Source: a bacterium
Lineage (GTDB): Bacteria; Planctomycetota; UBA1135; GCA-002686595
Length of the DNA: 64,000 bases
NCBI GenBank assembly: GCA_030428395.1
Contig: JAUIDW010000002.1
Span: 1 to 64,000 of the forward strand
Direction of reading: 5' to 3'
In this document: positions 44,338-52,321 of the stretch, piece after piece
Layout of the letters: each line of letters opens with the position of its first letter
Numbering within the stretch: position 1 is the first letter of the stretch
Made by a program: the position numbers and the translations under genes
Notes under the pieces: model-generated
Databases searched by the model: none
Seen by the model: the letters and a program-made list of their open reading frames with translations, nothing else
Told to the model about the DNA's origin: nothing

Positions 44338-45929
44338 GGACGTTCCCCCGATCCCGCCGCCGGCAGCGGCGCGCGGCGGATCCGCTCGAGCAGGTCGCGC
44401 AGCTCCGCCAGCGTCTCCGGCCGCTCGCCGGCCAGGTCGCGCGTCTCGCCGGGGTCGGCCCGCAGGTCGAACAGGGCGCCGGGCGGCTCGACCACCACCG
44501 TCTCCCAGGGCCCCAGGCCGTCGGACGTCCGCCCGGGCGGGACGTACTTCCAGCGGCCGCGGCGCAGCGCCAGGCCGCGCGCCTCGTGCACCAGGTGCGG
44601 GCGCCCGAGCGGGTCCTGGCCCAGCAGCGCGTCCAGCTCGTCGCGCGCGTCGGGGAGCGCGCCGGGGGGCACGTCCGCGCCCACGAGCGCCGCGAGCGAG
44701 CGCGCCAGGTCGACCTGGCCGACCAGCGCGTCCGAGGTCCGCCCGGCCGGGACGCGCCCGGGCCAGCGCACCAGGAACGGCGTGCGCGTGCCGCCCTCGA
44801 ACAGCGAGTACTTCCCGGCGCGCCACGGCCCGCCGGGGTCGTGGTCGCCGAGCTGCTCGACGGCGCCGTCGCGGTAGCCGTCGTCCAGGACCGGGCCGTT
44901 GTCCGAGGCGAAGATCACCAGCGTGTCGTCGGCCAGCCCGCGCTCGTCGAGGAAGCGCAGCAGCCGGCCGACGCACGCGTCCAGCTGCACCATGGCGTCG
45001 CCGCGCGGGCCCTGGCCGCTGGCGCCCGCGAAGCGCGGGTGCGGCAGCCGCGGCACGTGGACGTCGTGGCTGGCGAACAGCAGGAACCAGGGCGCGGCCC
45101 CGCCGTCCCTGTCCGCGGCGCGCGCGAGGAACTCGAGCGCGCGCTCGGTGAACACGTCCGGCATGGTCTCGTCGACCCAGCGCGCGGCGCGGCCGCCGGT
45201 CATCCAGCCGATGCGCGAGACGCCGTTCACGATCGTGTCGTGGTGGCCGTGGGACCAGTCCTGGCGCAGCGTGTCGCGCGCCTCCTCCCCGCTCGGCGCG
45301 GTCCCGATCCGCTCGCCGTAGCTCACGGCGATGGGGTCCGCGGGGTCCAGCCCGACGACGCGCCCCTGCTCGAAGTACACGCACGGCACGCGGTCGCCCG
45401 TCGCCGGCATCAGGAAGTGGTAGTCGAAACCGAGGTCCCGCGGGTTCGGCGCGACCTCGCGGTTCCAGTCGTTGCCGCCGGCTCCCAGGCCCAGGTGCCA
45501 CTTGCCGACGACGCCGGTGCGGTAGCCCGCGCCCTTCAGCAGGTCGGCCAGCGTCACGTCCGCGGGGTCGATCACGAGCCCCGCGTCCCCGGACGCGACC
45601 CCCGTCCCCTCCCGGCGGAAGGCGTAGCGTCCCGTCAGCAGTGCGAAGCGCGACGGCGTGCAGGTCGCCGCGGAGCTGTGCGCGTCGGTGAAGCGCAGCC
45701 CCTCCCGCGCCAGCCGGTCGAGGTGCGGCGTCGGCGTCCGCGACCCCTCGTAGCAGCCGACGTCGCCGAACCCGACGTCGTCGGCGTACACCAGCAGGAC
45801 GTTGGGCGGGCGCTCCGACGCGGAGGCGGCGCCTTCCGGGCCCGGGGCGGCCCCGGGGGAGGTGCAAGCGGTCGGCAGGGCCAGCAGGACCAGCGTGGGG
45901 AGCGCGCGCCGCATCGGCCGGCCCAGCAT
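44334..45929 (-). CDS. Type I sulfatase 3
   Basis: A 531-aa protein, ATG 45929 after AGGGGG; ATG 45914 is also in frame and gives the shorter MRRALP start. Signal ends in LALPTAC, a lipobox. Catalytic marks: LLVYADDVGFGDVGCY, CTPSR formylglycine motif (Cys90) in AATCTPSRFALLTGR, GVVGKWHLGLG and FASDNGPVLDDGY. The C-terminal part (about 430-531) ends in LRADPGETRDLAGERPETL, as in arylsulfatase A-like enzymes. First gene of the minus-strand sulfatase pair; stop and next start overlap. Removes sulfate esters in the periplasm or outside. No maturase gene is in the window, so a formylglycine-generating enzyme must be elsewhere. Confidence 0.9.
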   Translation of the reverse strand: MLGRPMRRALPTLVLLALPTACTSPGAAPGPEGAASASERPPNVLLVYADDVGFGDVGCYEGSRTPTPHLDRLAREGLRFTDAHSSAATCTPSRFALLTGRYAFRREGTGVASGDAGLVIDPADVTLADLLKGAGYRTGVVGKWHLGLGAGGNDWNREVAPNPRDLGFDYHFLMPATGDRVPCVYFEQGRVVGLDPADPIAVSYGERIGTAPSGEEARDTLRQDWSHGHHDTIVNGVSRIGWMTGGRAARWVDETMPDVFTERALEFLARAADRDGGAAPWFLLFASHDVHVPRLPHPRFAGASGQGPRGDAMVQLDACVGRLLRFLDERGLADDTLVIFASDNGPVLDDGYRDGAVEQLGDHDPGGPWRAGKYSLFEGGTRTPFLVRWPGRVPAGRTSDALVGQVDLARSLAALVGADVPPGALPDARDELDALLGQDPLGRPHLVHEARGLALRRGRWKYVPPGRTSDGLGPWETVVVEPPGALFDLRADPGETRDLAGERPETLAELRDLLERIRRAPLPAAGSGERP

Positions 45930-46051
45930 AGCGGCCCCCTGCCGGCTCGGGCGAGGACCGCCGGCCATCGCGCGCCCCCGGGATGCCGCCTGGACGGACG
46001 ATCCGGGCTCGTCTGCCCGGCGAGCTCCCGGAGCCCTCCGCCAGGCAGGGC

Positions 46052-46726
46052 CTACGCACCGCGGGGTGTCTCGGTCGAGGCGAGCAGCCCGTGCCGGCGC
46101 CAGCCGCGGGTGAGCAGCCAGGTGCGCGCCAGCGCGGTCGGGGGCCTGGCGGGGGTCGTCGCCGATCGCCGCGGCGCCGTCTTCCAGCCGTCGAACGTGG
46201 GAGCGGAGGAGCAGGGGTCCACGCCCCAGACCCGCACCCCGTGCCGGCGGCAGTTCTGGAGCACGTACAGGAGCGCGTTGCGCACCTCGCGCGGCGTGCG
46301 CAGCACCCGGTCGTGGTAGCGGTCCGCGAAGACGGTTCCCTTCCGACCCCACAGCCGGTTCAGGCCGCGCGCGATCCGCACGCACAGCCCCTGGATCCCG
46401 CGCGCGATCCGGTCTCGGTCTGACCCCTCGACGAGCAGGTGCACGTGGTTCGACTGGACCGAGTACTCCACGATCCGGAACCCGCGCCGCTCGCACCCGC
46501 GCGCGAGGCTCCGCACCAGGACGGCGTACGGCGCCGGCCGCCGGAGGCTGGCGAACCCCTGGCGCAGCCTCAGCGTGACGTGCAGCGGGAACCGGTGCCG
46601 GAACTCCGCGCGGGGTCGATGCGGGACCCGCGACCGGCGCGTGCGCGGCCGCCCCGCCCCCGGCCGGTACCCTCCCCAAGAACGACGATCCAGCCGCAGC
46701 TGCTCGAGCTTCCTTCGTCTCGTCAT
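46052..46726 (-). CDS. REP-associated tyrosine transposase (RAYT, IS200-like Y1)
   Basis: A 224-aa protein. The N-terminus carries GGYRPGAGRPR, common to RAYTs. The HUH metal-binding pair is NHVHLLVE (His94, His96), and the single catalytic Tyr is Tyr154 in ALLYVLQNCRRHG, which is the order and spacing of the IS200/IS605 Y1 transposase domain. RAYTs act on REP palindromes and are not usually mobile by themselves. The ATG at 46726 gives the usual family N-terminus. Upstream of the start are four copies of an 11-bp element in alternating orientation, the expected place for a target. Domestication or activity cannot be judged. Confidence 0.88.
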   Translation of the reverse strand: MTRRRKLEQLRLDRRSWGGYRPGAGRPRTRRSRVPHRPRAEFRHRFPLHVTLRLRQGFASLRRPAPYAVLVRSLARGCERRGFRIVEYSVQSNHVHLLVEGSDRDRIARGIQGLCVRIARGLNRLWGRKGTVFADRYHDRVLRTPREVRNALLYVLQNCRRHGVRVWGVDPCSSAPTFDGWKTAPRRSATTPARPPTALARTWLLTRGWRRHGLLASTETPRGA

Positions 46727-46761
46727 GCACGGAGGACTGCCCGGAACGCGATGGGTTGCGC

Positions 46762-46958
46762 ATCGAGTCGGGAATCCTGATCTCTGCCCGAATCGAGTCG
46801 TGAGCCACGCTCGTGGTGTCCTCCCCGACCGGGATTCCTGCCGCGGGCAGAGATGCAGCCGGGGGGATCTCTGCCCCATTCGAGAGGGCCAGGCACTGGC
46901 GCCGGCTCGCCGGGACACCTCCCGTTCGTTCGAGGGACTTCCCCGGCGGGCAGAGATC
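46762..46958. repeat. Candidate REP/BIME-like array: four alternating 11-bp elements
   Basis: The element GATCTCTGCCC and its complement occur four times in alternating orientation: 46779-46789 (plus), 46844-46854 (minus, one base shifted), 46866-46876 (plus), 46948-46958 (minus). Pairs could form 11-bp stems. Two minus-oriented copies are followed by a GGATTC after two or three bases. The direct repeat ATCGAGTCG (46762-46770 and 46792-46800) flanks the first copy. Location beside a RAYT supports a REP-type role. A canonical GTAG head was not seen. Confidence 0.6.
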
Positions 46959-47012
46959 CGCGGATTCGCCGGAGCGGATGGACGTCTCCCGGCACCCCGC
47001 TGTCGCCACGGC

Positions 47013-48350
47013 ATGATCGCCTTGTTCGTGCTCCTGATTCAGCTGGCCGCCGCGGGGCGGGTCGATCGGTCCGAGATGCTCCCCTACGCGTGTCGGAGCA
47101 TCTGGCCGTTCGGGAGTGCGGTGGCCGTGTGCGGGGACGTGGATGGCGACGGAGTCGATGAGTTCGCCGTGAGCACCCCGCGCCCGGTCCGCGTGACACG
47201 GGGGCGCGTTCAGCTGTTCTCCGGGGCCGAGGGGCGCGAGCTCAGGAGCTGGTCGGGCATCCAGAGCGACGGACTGTTCGGCCTGGCCCTGGTCGCGGCC
47301 GACCTCGACGGCGACGAACGCCGCGAGCTGCTGGTCGGCGAGCCCTGGCCGGGCCGGGTCGTCGCGTTCGCCACGGGCAGCGGGCGGGAGGTCCTGCAGC
47401 TCCGGAGCGGCCTCCGCAACGAGGACTTCGGCTGGAGCCTCGACGCCGGGGACGTCACGGGCGACGGCTCGCCTGAGGTGGTGGTCGGCGGACCCTCGGC
47501 CGACGAGGGCAGGGGGATCGTCTACGTGTTCGCGCGCACGGGCCGCCTGCTGGCGTGCCTTCAGGGCGAGCGCTCCGGCGACCGCTTCGGATGGAGCGTG
47601 GACGCCAGGGCGGACTTCGATGGGGACGGCGCCAGCGACATCGTCGTCGGAGCGCCTCGCGCGGATGGCGCGGGGGCAGTGATCGCCCACTCCGTGGCGC
47701 GCGCGACCACGCTCGCGCGGTGGAGCGGGGAGAGCGCCGGGGAGGGCTTCGGGTTCTCCGTCTGCACCCTGGTGGACGCCAGCGGGGACGGGATCCCGGA
47801 CCTCGCGATCGGCGCGCCCTGGCGCGACGGGGAGCACGGCCAGGAGGGCGCCGTCACCTTGTTCTCGGGCGCCGGCTGGAAGTCGCTTCGCCTCCTCACC
47901 GGGCACCAGCCCGGACCTCCCACCGGCCACCGAGGGTGCTCGTGGTCGTCCATGCGGTTCGGTCACACACTCCACGAGCTGCCCGACGTCGACGGAGACT
48001 GCCGCTCCGACCTGGCCGTGGCCGCCGTGGGGGGCTACGGCCAGTGGGGATGTACGGCGGGCTGGGTGGCGATCGTGTCCTGCGGCTCGGGCGTCAGGCT
48101 ACGGGTCCTGTCCGGGTCGAGTCCGATCTGACAGTTCGGGGCGGCGCTGGACGCCTTCGAGGACTCCTCCGGCGCGGGCGTGTACCCCGCGCTGGTCGTC
48201 GGGGGGCCGGGGGGGATCACCCTCAGCGGCGTCCCCCCGATGGTCGATCGGCGAGGAGTCCTCGACGGAGCGCGGCTCGGCCGTGTCGAGGCGGACGTCC
48301 ATTCGTGGCGTCCGATCGGCGCGCCCCAGCTGTCGGGCTACGTCCGCTAG
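47013..48350 (+). pseudogene. FG-GAP/integrin-alpha repeat protein broken by in-frame TGA
   Basis: The frame runs from ATG 47013 to TAG 48348-48350, interrupted by one TGA at 48129-48131. Before it, 372 residues contain a signal peptide (MIALFVLLIQLAAAG) and six FG-GAP units with the calcium-type DxDGDG motif, such as FGSAVAVCGDVDGDGVDEFAVS and FGWSLDAGDVTGDGSPEVVVG. Directly after the TGA the same frame continues for 72 residues starting QFGAALDAFEDSSGAG and PALVVGGPGG, which is a seventh FG-GAP unit. So one point mutation separates a whole gene. TGA is used as a true stop by most neighbours, so recoding is unlikely. Codon use is less G+C-rich than around it. Secreted or surface beta-propeller if it were intact. 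Confidence 0.75.
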
Positions 48351-48467
48351 CCCTGCGGCCGTGGCTCAGCGACGGCAACGAGGTCCGTCCTCCCAGCAGT
48401 CTCGACGATCAAGCCCCCGTGACCCGGATCGCGGGCTCGGGGTGAACGAGCTGCCCGGGAACGACAC

Positions 48468-49232
48468 CTAGCGCTTCGCGCGCGGGTGCAGCCAGCCCGC
48501 GAACACCCGCGTGAGCCAGGGCAGCACGAACCAGACCATCGTCGCCACCGAGACGACGAGGGAGACCAGGACCCGCAGCGGACCGGGCAGGTCGGCCAGG
48601 AGCGGGCCGAGGATCGCGTTCAGCACGAGCACGGTCGGGTACAGCCCGAGCAGCACGAGCGCGGCGGTCTTGTAGCGCGCGGGCATCCCGGGCGCGCCGT
48701 CGCCGGACAGGGTGAACCAGCGCTCCATCCCGGCCAGGGACAGCACGCGCTCGCGGCACACGTCGATCGCGTCGAGCCCCTCGAGCCAGCGCGCCCGCTC
48801 GTCCGAGGCCAGCCAGCGGTCGAGGCCGTCCTGGGAGTCGAAGTGGGAGATCGCGATATACTCCGGCCGCCCCTCGCCCGGCCGCAGGATCGTGGTGCCG
48901 TGGCTGCCGGGGAACGCCGACGAGGCGCGCGCGATCCCGTCGAGCCAGGCCTCGTAGTCCGGCTCGCGGCCGGGCCGGATCTCGCGGGCGAACACGGTCG
49001 CCACCGGCGCCGCGAGAGCGGCGCCCCCGGATGCCGTCGCCCTCGACTCGCTCGATCCGGGCTGGCTCGACCCGCTCGACCCGGCTCCAGCCGGAGCGGT
49101 CGCGGTGCCCGCGGTCCCGGTCGGAGCGGTCCCGGGCGCGTCGGACCCCTGCCCCGCGCCGGCGGTCGGGACCTCCTCGGGCGCGCCGGGCCGAGCCGGG
49201 ACGGGGGTGGTGTTCGGGGGGTGTCGGGTCAT
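48468..49232 (-). CDS. Antibiotic-biosynthesis-monooxygenase-like domain protein with C-terminal membrane helices
   Basis: A 254-aa protein. The first 75 residues are low-complexity Ala/Gly/Thr/Ser. An ABM-type ferredoxin-like domain follows (about 78-175): ATVFAREIRPGREPDYEAWLDGIARASSAFPGSHGTTILRP, PEYIAISHFDSQDGLDRWLASDERARWL. The C-terminus holds two membrane helices (about 187-210 and 222-243) with YKTAALVLLGLYPTVLVLNAIL and VLVSLVVSVATMVWFVLPWL. The start at ATG 49232 could instead be farther in, near the domain, since the leading segment is not needed. It diverges from the TetR regulator, sharing its 160-base promoter region, which may place it under the same control. Confidence 0.75.
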   Translation of the reverse strand: MTRHPPNTTPVPARPGAPEEVPTAGAGQGSDAPGTAPTGTAGTATAPAGAGSSGSSQPGSSESRATASGGAALAAPVATVFAREIRPGREPDYEAWLDGIARASSAFPGSHGTTILRPGEGRPEYIAISHFDSQDGLDRWLASDERARWLEGLDAIDVCRERVLSLAGMERWFTLSGDGAPGMPARYKTAALVLLGLYPTVLVLNAILGPLLADLPGPLRVLVSLVVSVATMVWFVLPWLTRVFAGWLHPRAKR

Positions 49233-49366
49233 GTCGTGTCCTGGGAGGCGTGCCCGCTCCGGGCCGCGGAGGCCCCCTCGTGGGCCGCCGGGGACCGGGG
49301 CTCAACCCGCGGCCTCGGGGCGGCGCGCGGCTCCGGCAGGAGAATCCGAGCCCGGCGTTGCATTCC

Positions 49367-49381
49367 TAGACGACCGGTCTA
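49367..49381. promoter_or_regulatory. Palindromic operator for the TetR/NemR-like regulator
   Basis: TAGACGACCGGTCTA: half-sites TAGAC and GTCTA separated by five bases, ending 11 bases before the regulator ATG. The half-sites resemble those described for NemR-type operators (from memory). Position over the start region suggests autorepression. Confidence 0.65.
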
Positions 49382-49392
49382 CTCTCTGGCCC

Positions 49393-49983
49393 ATGGCCCG
49401 ACCCCGCCGCAGCGAAGGCGTCCGCGAGCGCCTCCTCGAGGAGGGCGTGGCGTCCCTGGTGCGCCACGGCTACCACGGCACCGGCCTGCAGGAGGTGCTC
49501 GAGCGCGCCGCGGTCCCGAAGGGCTCGTTCTACCACTACTTCCGCAGCAAGGAGGACTTCGCCGCGGAGGCGATCCGCCGCTACGCGAGCTGCCTCGCGG
49601 ACGAGCTCTCGGCCGCCGTCGAGGGGGCCTCCGACCCCCTGGTCGGGCTGCGCCGGTTCTTCCGCGCGCAGGTGACCGAGCTGGCGTCCGCCGGCTACGT
49701 GGGCGGCTGCCTGGTGGCGAACCTCGGCGCCGAGCTGGAGGAGAACGACGCCTGCCGCGACGTCCTGCGCAGCTCGCTGCTGGCCTACCGCGACGGGCTC
49801 CGCGCCGCCCTCGACGCCTGCCGCGAGCGGGGCCTGCTGCGCGACGACCTGCCGGCCCGGGACATGGCCGACCTGCTCGTGGCCGCCTGGGAGGGCGCCG
49901 TCATCCGCTCGAAGATCGAGCGCTCGCCGCGGCCCATGCGCCAGTGCCTCGCCCAGCTCCTCGACGGCTACTTCCGCCCCTGA
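49393..49983 (+). CDS. TetR/AcrR-family transcriptional regulator (NemR-like)
   Basis: A 196-aa repressor. The N-terminal helix-turn-helix (about 8-52) reads RERLLEEGVASLVRHGYHGTGLQEVLERAAVPKGSFYHYFRSKEDF, with the family GSFYHYF recognition helix end. The C-terminal domain has GYVGGCLVANLGAELEEND, the GCL-x-N-GAE signature of the NemR/AcuR group, and ends in a dimer helix. Members sense electrophiles or aldehydes, often through cysteine. The ATG 49393 is chosen for the usual short N-terminus. It leads a same-strand run with an SnoaL-like protein, a 4-OT tautomerase and a nitroreductase, and diverges from the ABM gene. It probably regulates both sides. Confidence 0.85.
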   Translation: MARPRRSEGVRERLLEEGVASLVRHGYHGTGLQEVLERAAVPKGSFYHYFRSKEDFAAEAIRRYASCLADELSAAVEGASDPLVGLRRFFRAQVTELASAGYVGGCLVANLGAELEENDACRDVLRSSLLAYRDGLRAALDACRERGLLRDDLPARDMADLLVAAWEGAVIRSKIERSPRPMRQCLAQLLDGYFRP

Positions 49984-50069
49984 CCCCCCGGGTCCCGTCC
50001 GGACCCACCCGTTCCCCCATGACGCCGACATCCGATCGCCCCCCCGGCGCGAACCCCGCCGGGAGCCCC

Positions 50070-50468
50070 ATGAACGACGCGCAGTACGACTTCGCCGGAG
50101 TGCTCGCCCTCCTGCGCGACTACTACGACGGCCTGTGGCGCTGCGACGTGGAGCTCCTGCGGCGGGTGTTCTCGCCCGGCGCGCTGTACGCGACCCCGGC
50201 GCCGGACGGGCTGCTCGAGCTCTCCATGGACGAGTACCTGCCGCGCGTGGCCGCGCGCACGCCGCCGGCCGAGGCGGGCACGCCCTACGGCTACGCGGTC
50301 GACTCCGTGGACTTCGCCGGCCCCGACACCGCCATGGCGCGCCTGCGCTGCTCGCTCTTCGGCAACGACTACACCGACTTCCTCTCGCTGGTGCGCGTGG
50401 ACGGGGCCTGGCGCATCCAGGCCAAGGTGTTCCACGGCGAGCCCCACGCGCTGGCCCGGGGGGCCTGA
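50070..50468 (+). CDS. SnoaL/NTF2-like (putative lumazine-binding) small protein
   Basis: A 132-aa protein with the cone-shaped NTF2-like fold: FAGVLALLRDYYDGLWRCDVELLRRVFSPGALYATPAPDG near the N-terminus and MARLRCSLFGNDYTDFLSLVRVDGAWRIQAKVFHGEP at the end. This order is typical of SnoaL-like/lumazine-binding-like proteins that host small organic molecules; the reaction is not known. The ATG at 50070 after GGGAG is preferred; an in-frame ATG at 50019 would add 17 residues. It lies 86 bases after the regulator and one base before the tautomerase, so it is likely translated with it. Confidence 0.75.
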   Translation: MNDAQYDFAGVLALLRDYYDGLWRCDVELLRRVFSPGALYATPAPDGLLELSMDEYLPRVAARTPPAEAGTPYGYAVDSVDFAGPDTAMARLRCSLFGNDYTDFLSLVRVDGAWRIQAKVFHGEPHALARGA

Positions 50469-50469
50469 C

Positions 50470-50688
50470 ATGCCCTACGTCCACGTCCGCGTCACCCGCG
50501 AGGGCGACACGTCCCCCACCGCCAAGGCCGCGGTCATCGCCGGCGTGACGCGCGTGCTCCAGGAGGTGCTCGGCAAGGACCCCGCCACGACCTTCGTCGT
50601 GATCGAGGAGGTCGAGCTCGAGAGCTGGGGCATCGGCGGCCTGCCGGTCGAGGAGCACCGCCGCCGCGCCCGCGCGGCGGACGCCTGA
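50470..50688 (+). CDS. 4-oxalocrotonate tautomerase family protein
   Basis: A 72-aa protein whose first residue after Met is Pro, the catalytic base of the family (MPYVHVRVTREG). Other marks are the basic residues in VTREGD, helix SPTAKAAVIAGVTRVLQEVLGKDP, and TTFVVIEEVELESWGIGG, which is typical of the longer 4-OT members. It tautomerises enol/keto forms or acts as a hydratase on unsaturated acids. Starts one base after the SnoaL-like stop. Forms a small hexamer or dimer in the cytoplasm. Together with the nitroreductase it fits a detoxification or aromatic-product role. Confidence 0.93.
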   Translation: MPYVHVRVTREGDTSPTAKAAVIAGVTRVLQEVLGKDPATTFVVIEEVELESWGIGGLPVEEHRRRARAADA

Positions 50689-50786
50689 TCGCCCCCGCAC
50701 CGTCCACCCGACCCGTCCCGGCGACCCGCCCCGGGCCGCCCCTCCCCTCCCCCGATCCCCACCGACCCGCAGAACCGGACCCATCC

Positions 50787-51395
50787 ATGGACGTCTTCGA
50801 AGCCATCCGCGCCCGCCGCGCCGTCAAGCAGTTCGACCCCGAGCACCGGCTGACCGACGAGCAGGTCACGCAGCTGCTCGACGCAGCCATGCAGGCCCCC
50901 ACCTCGTTCAACATCCAGCACTGGCGCTTCGTCGTCGTGCGCGACCCGGAGCTGCGCAAGGAGATCCGCGCGCACGGCAACGACCAGGCGCAGATGACGG
51001 ACGCCTCGCTCCTGGTCCTGATGACCGCCGACGTGAAGGCGTGGCAGAAGGAGCCGCAGCGCTACTGGCGCAACGCGCCGCCCGAGGTCGCCGAGCTGCT
51101 GGTCAACTGGATGGGCCCGTTCCACGAGGGCAAGCCCGAGCTCCAGCGCGACGAGGCGCAGCGCTCGATCGGCATGGCCATGCAGACCCTGATGCTGGCG
51201 GCCGTGGGCATGGGCCTCGACTCCTGCCCCATGATCGGCTTCGACCACGAGGCGGTCGCGAAGCTCGTGCGCCTGCCCGCCGACCACTGCATCGGACCCA
51301 TGGTCGCCATCGGCAAGGGCACCAAGAAGCCCTGGCCGAAGCCGGGCCAGCTGCCGATGTCCGAGGTCGTGATCACCGACCGCTTCCCGGCCTGA
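50787..51395 (+). CDS. Nitroreductase-family flavoprotein
   Basis: A 202-aa FMN-dependent reductase. The N-terminus MDVFEAIRARRAVKQFDPEH has the family R-x-S/A-V-K-x-F FMN-binding motif, followed by LLDAAMQAPTSFNIQHWRFVVV, with the Ser/Asn FMN contacts, and a C-terminal IGFDHEAVAKLVRLPAD and VAIGKGTKKPWPK basic loop that holds FMN phosphate. Uses NAD(P)H to reduce nitro groups, quinones or enals; the substrate is not known. It lies 98 bases after the tautomerase in the same direction, so a promoter of its own is possible; in NemR-type circuits such reductases are the regulated target. Cytoplasmic. Confidence 0.92.
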   Translation: MDVFEAIRARRAVKQFDPEHRLTDEQVTQLLDAAMQAPTSFNIQHWRFVVVRDPELRKEIRAHGNDQAQMTDASLLVLMTADVKAWQKEPQRYWRNAPPEVAELLVNWMGPFHEGKPELQRDEAQRSIGMAMQTLMLAAVGMGLDSCPMIGFDHEAVAKLVRLPADHCIGPMVAIGKGTKKPWPKPGQLPMSEVVITDRFPA

Positions 51396-51673
51396 CGGCG
51401 GGGCTCACCGCGGCGGCTCGCGCTCCCCGCCCGGTGGCCCGTCCCCGCCCCTCCGCGACCCGGCGTCCCGTCGGCGGGACCGCGGAGTCCCGCCCGGTCG
51501 CCTTCCGGCAACGGGGCGCCGCGCCGCCGTGCGCAGCGTGATCCCGGATCCCCGGCCGCTCGGGTTGCGAACCCGCGCGCGTTCCGCCATGGTCACGACC
51601 CGCCCTGCGTCGTGGGCGTTCCGTCCGGCGTGGACGGACGCGGGCAGGGCCGTACGGAGGAGGAGGAGACACC

Positions 51674-52240
51674 ATGAAGTTCGTCGCGACGGTCACGCTG
51701 TGCCTGCTGACCGTCTCCTGCAGGTCGTTCGAGTACAAGACGGTCGAGGAGGGCTCGACCAGGCGGTCCGTCGCGGTTCTGCGGAACATCGACGACATCT
51801 TCCCGATGTACGCGATCACCAACGACATCGACATCAGCCTGAAGCCGGGGGCCGATGGCTCGTTCGATGCCGATGTCGCGGCGAATCTGAAGCAGCAGTT
51901 CAACCAGCTGTACGACCGGCTCGACAACCTGAACGCCCAGGTCCGCAACATCCTGGTGCTCTGCTACACCACCTACGTGAACACCGAGCTGGACAGCGGC
52001 CTCGACGCGGACAAGCGGCGCGAAGCTCGCGGCCGCTGGATCCAGCTGGTCAGCGCGATCCAGGGCATCTCGTTCAAGGTGCGCGTCGTGACGACGATCG
52101 CTTCCTCCGCGGCGTCCAGCGACGACCCCGACAAGTTCAAGGCGGCCCTCGAGGCAGCGGTCGCGCTGCTCGATCAGAACGAGAACGACCTCAAGGCCGC
52201 GCTGCAGAGCTTCACGAGCGGCTCGGGGGCAATCTTCTAG
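51674..52240 (+). CDS. Small exported lipoprotein of unknown function
   Basis: A 188-aa protein, ATG after AGGAGGAGGAG (an exceptionally long purine-rich ribosome binding region). Signal with lipobox (LLTVSC, Cys about residue 16). The mature part starts RSFEYKTVEEGSTRR, then an acidic Ile/Asp region (NDIDISLKPGADG), and helices with LKQQFNQLYDRLDNLNAQVRNILVLCY and EAAVALLDQNENDLKAALQSF. No known family. Codon use is visibly less G+C-biased than neighbours (AAG, AAC, ATC mixed with GAT and TTC), which may hint at transfer. A strong hairpin terminator follows 15 bases after the stop. Confidence 0.6.
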   Translation: MKFVATVTLCLLTVSCRSFEYKTVEEGSTRRSVAVLRNIDDIFPMYAITNDIDISLKPGADGSFDADVAANLKQQFNQLYDRLDNLNAQVRNILVLCYTTYVNTELDSGLDADKRREARGRWIQLVSAIQGISFKVRVVTTIASSAASSDDPDKFKAALEAAVALLDQNENDLKAALQSFTSGSGAIF

Positions 52241-52255
52241 CCGCCACGCTGCCGA

Positions 52256-52282
52256 GGCCGAGGCCCACCCCGGGCCTCGGCC
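52256..52282. terminator. Strong hairpin terminator between convergent genes
   Basis: Perfect 11-bp stem GGCCGAGGCCC (52256-52266) / GGGCCTCGGCC (52272-52282), loop ACCCC. It lies between the lipoprotein stop and the stop of the minus-strand secreted protein, so it can serve both. Confidence 0.75.
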
Positions 52283-52321
52283 TGGGCGCCCCGCCCTCCG
52301 CGATACGGCGACGCGCGCGGC

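Noticed and set aside
46727-47012. CRISPR array before the FG-GAP gene
   Set aside because: The short repeats alternate in orientation, are 11 bases long and unevenly spaced, and no cas genes are near.
48129-48131. TGA read as selenocysteine or recoded Trp
   Set aside because: Most genes here end at TGA, so it is a working stop. FG-GAP proteins are not selenoproteins, and no SECIS-like hairpin was seen.
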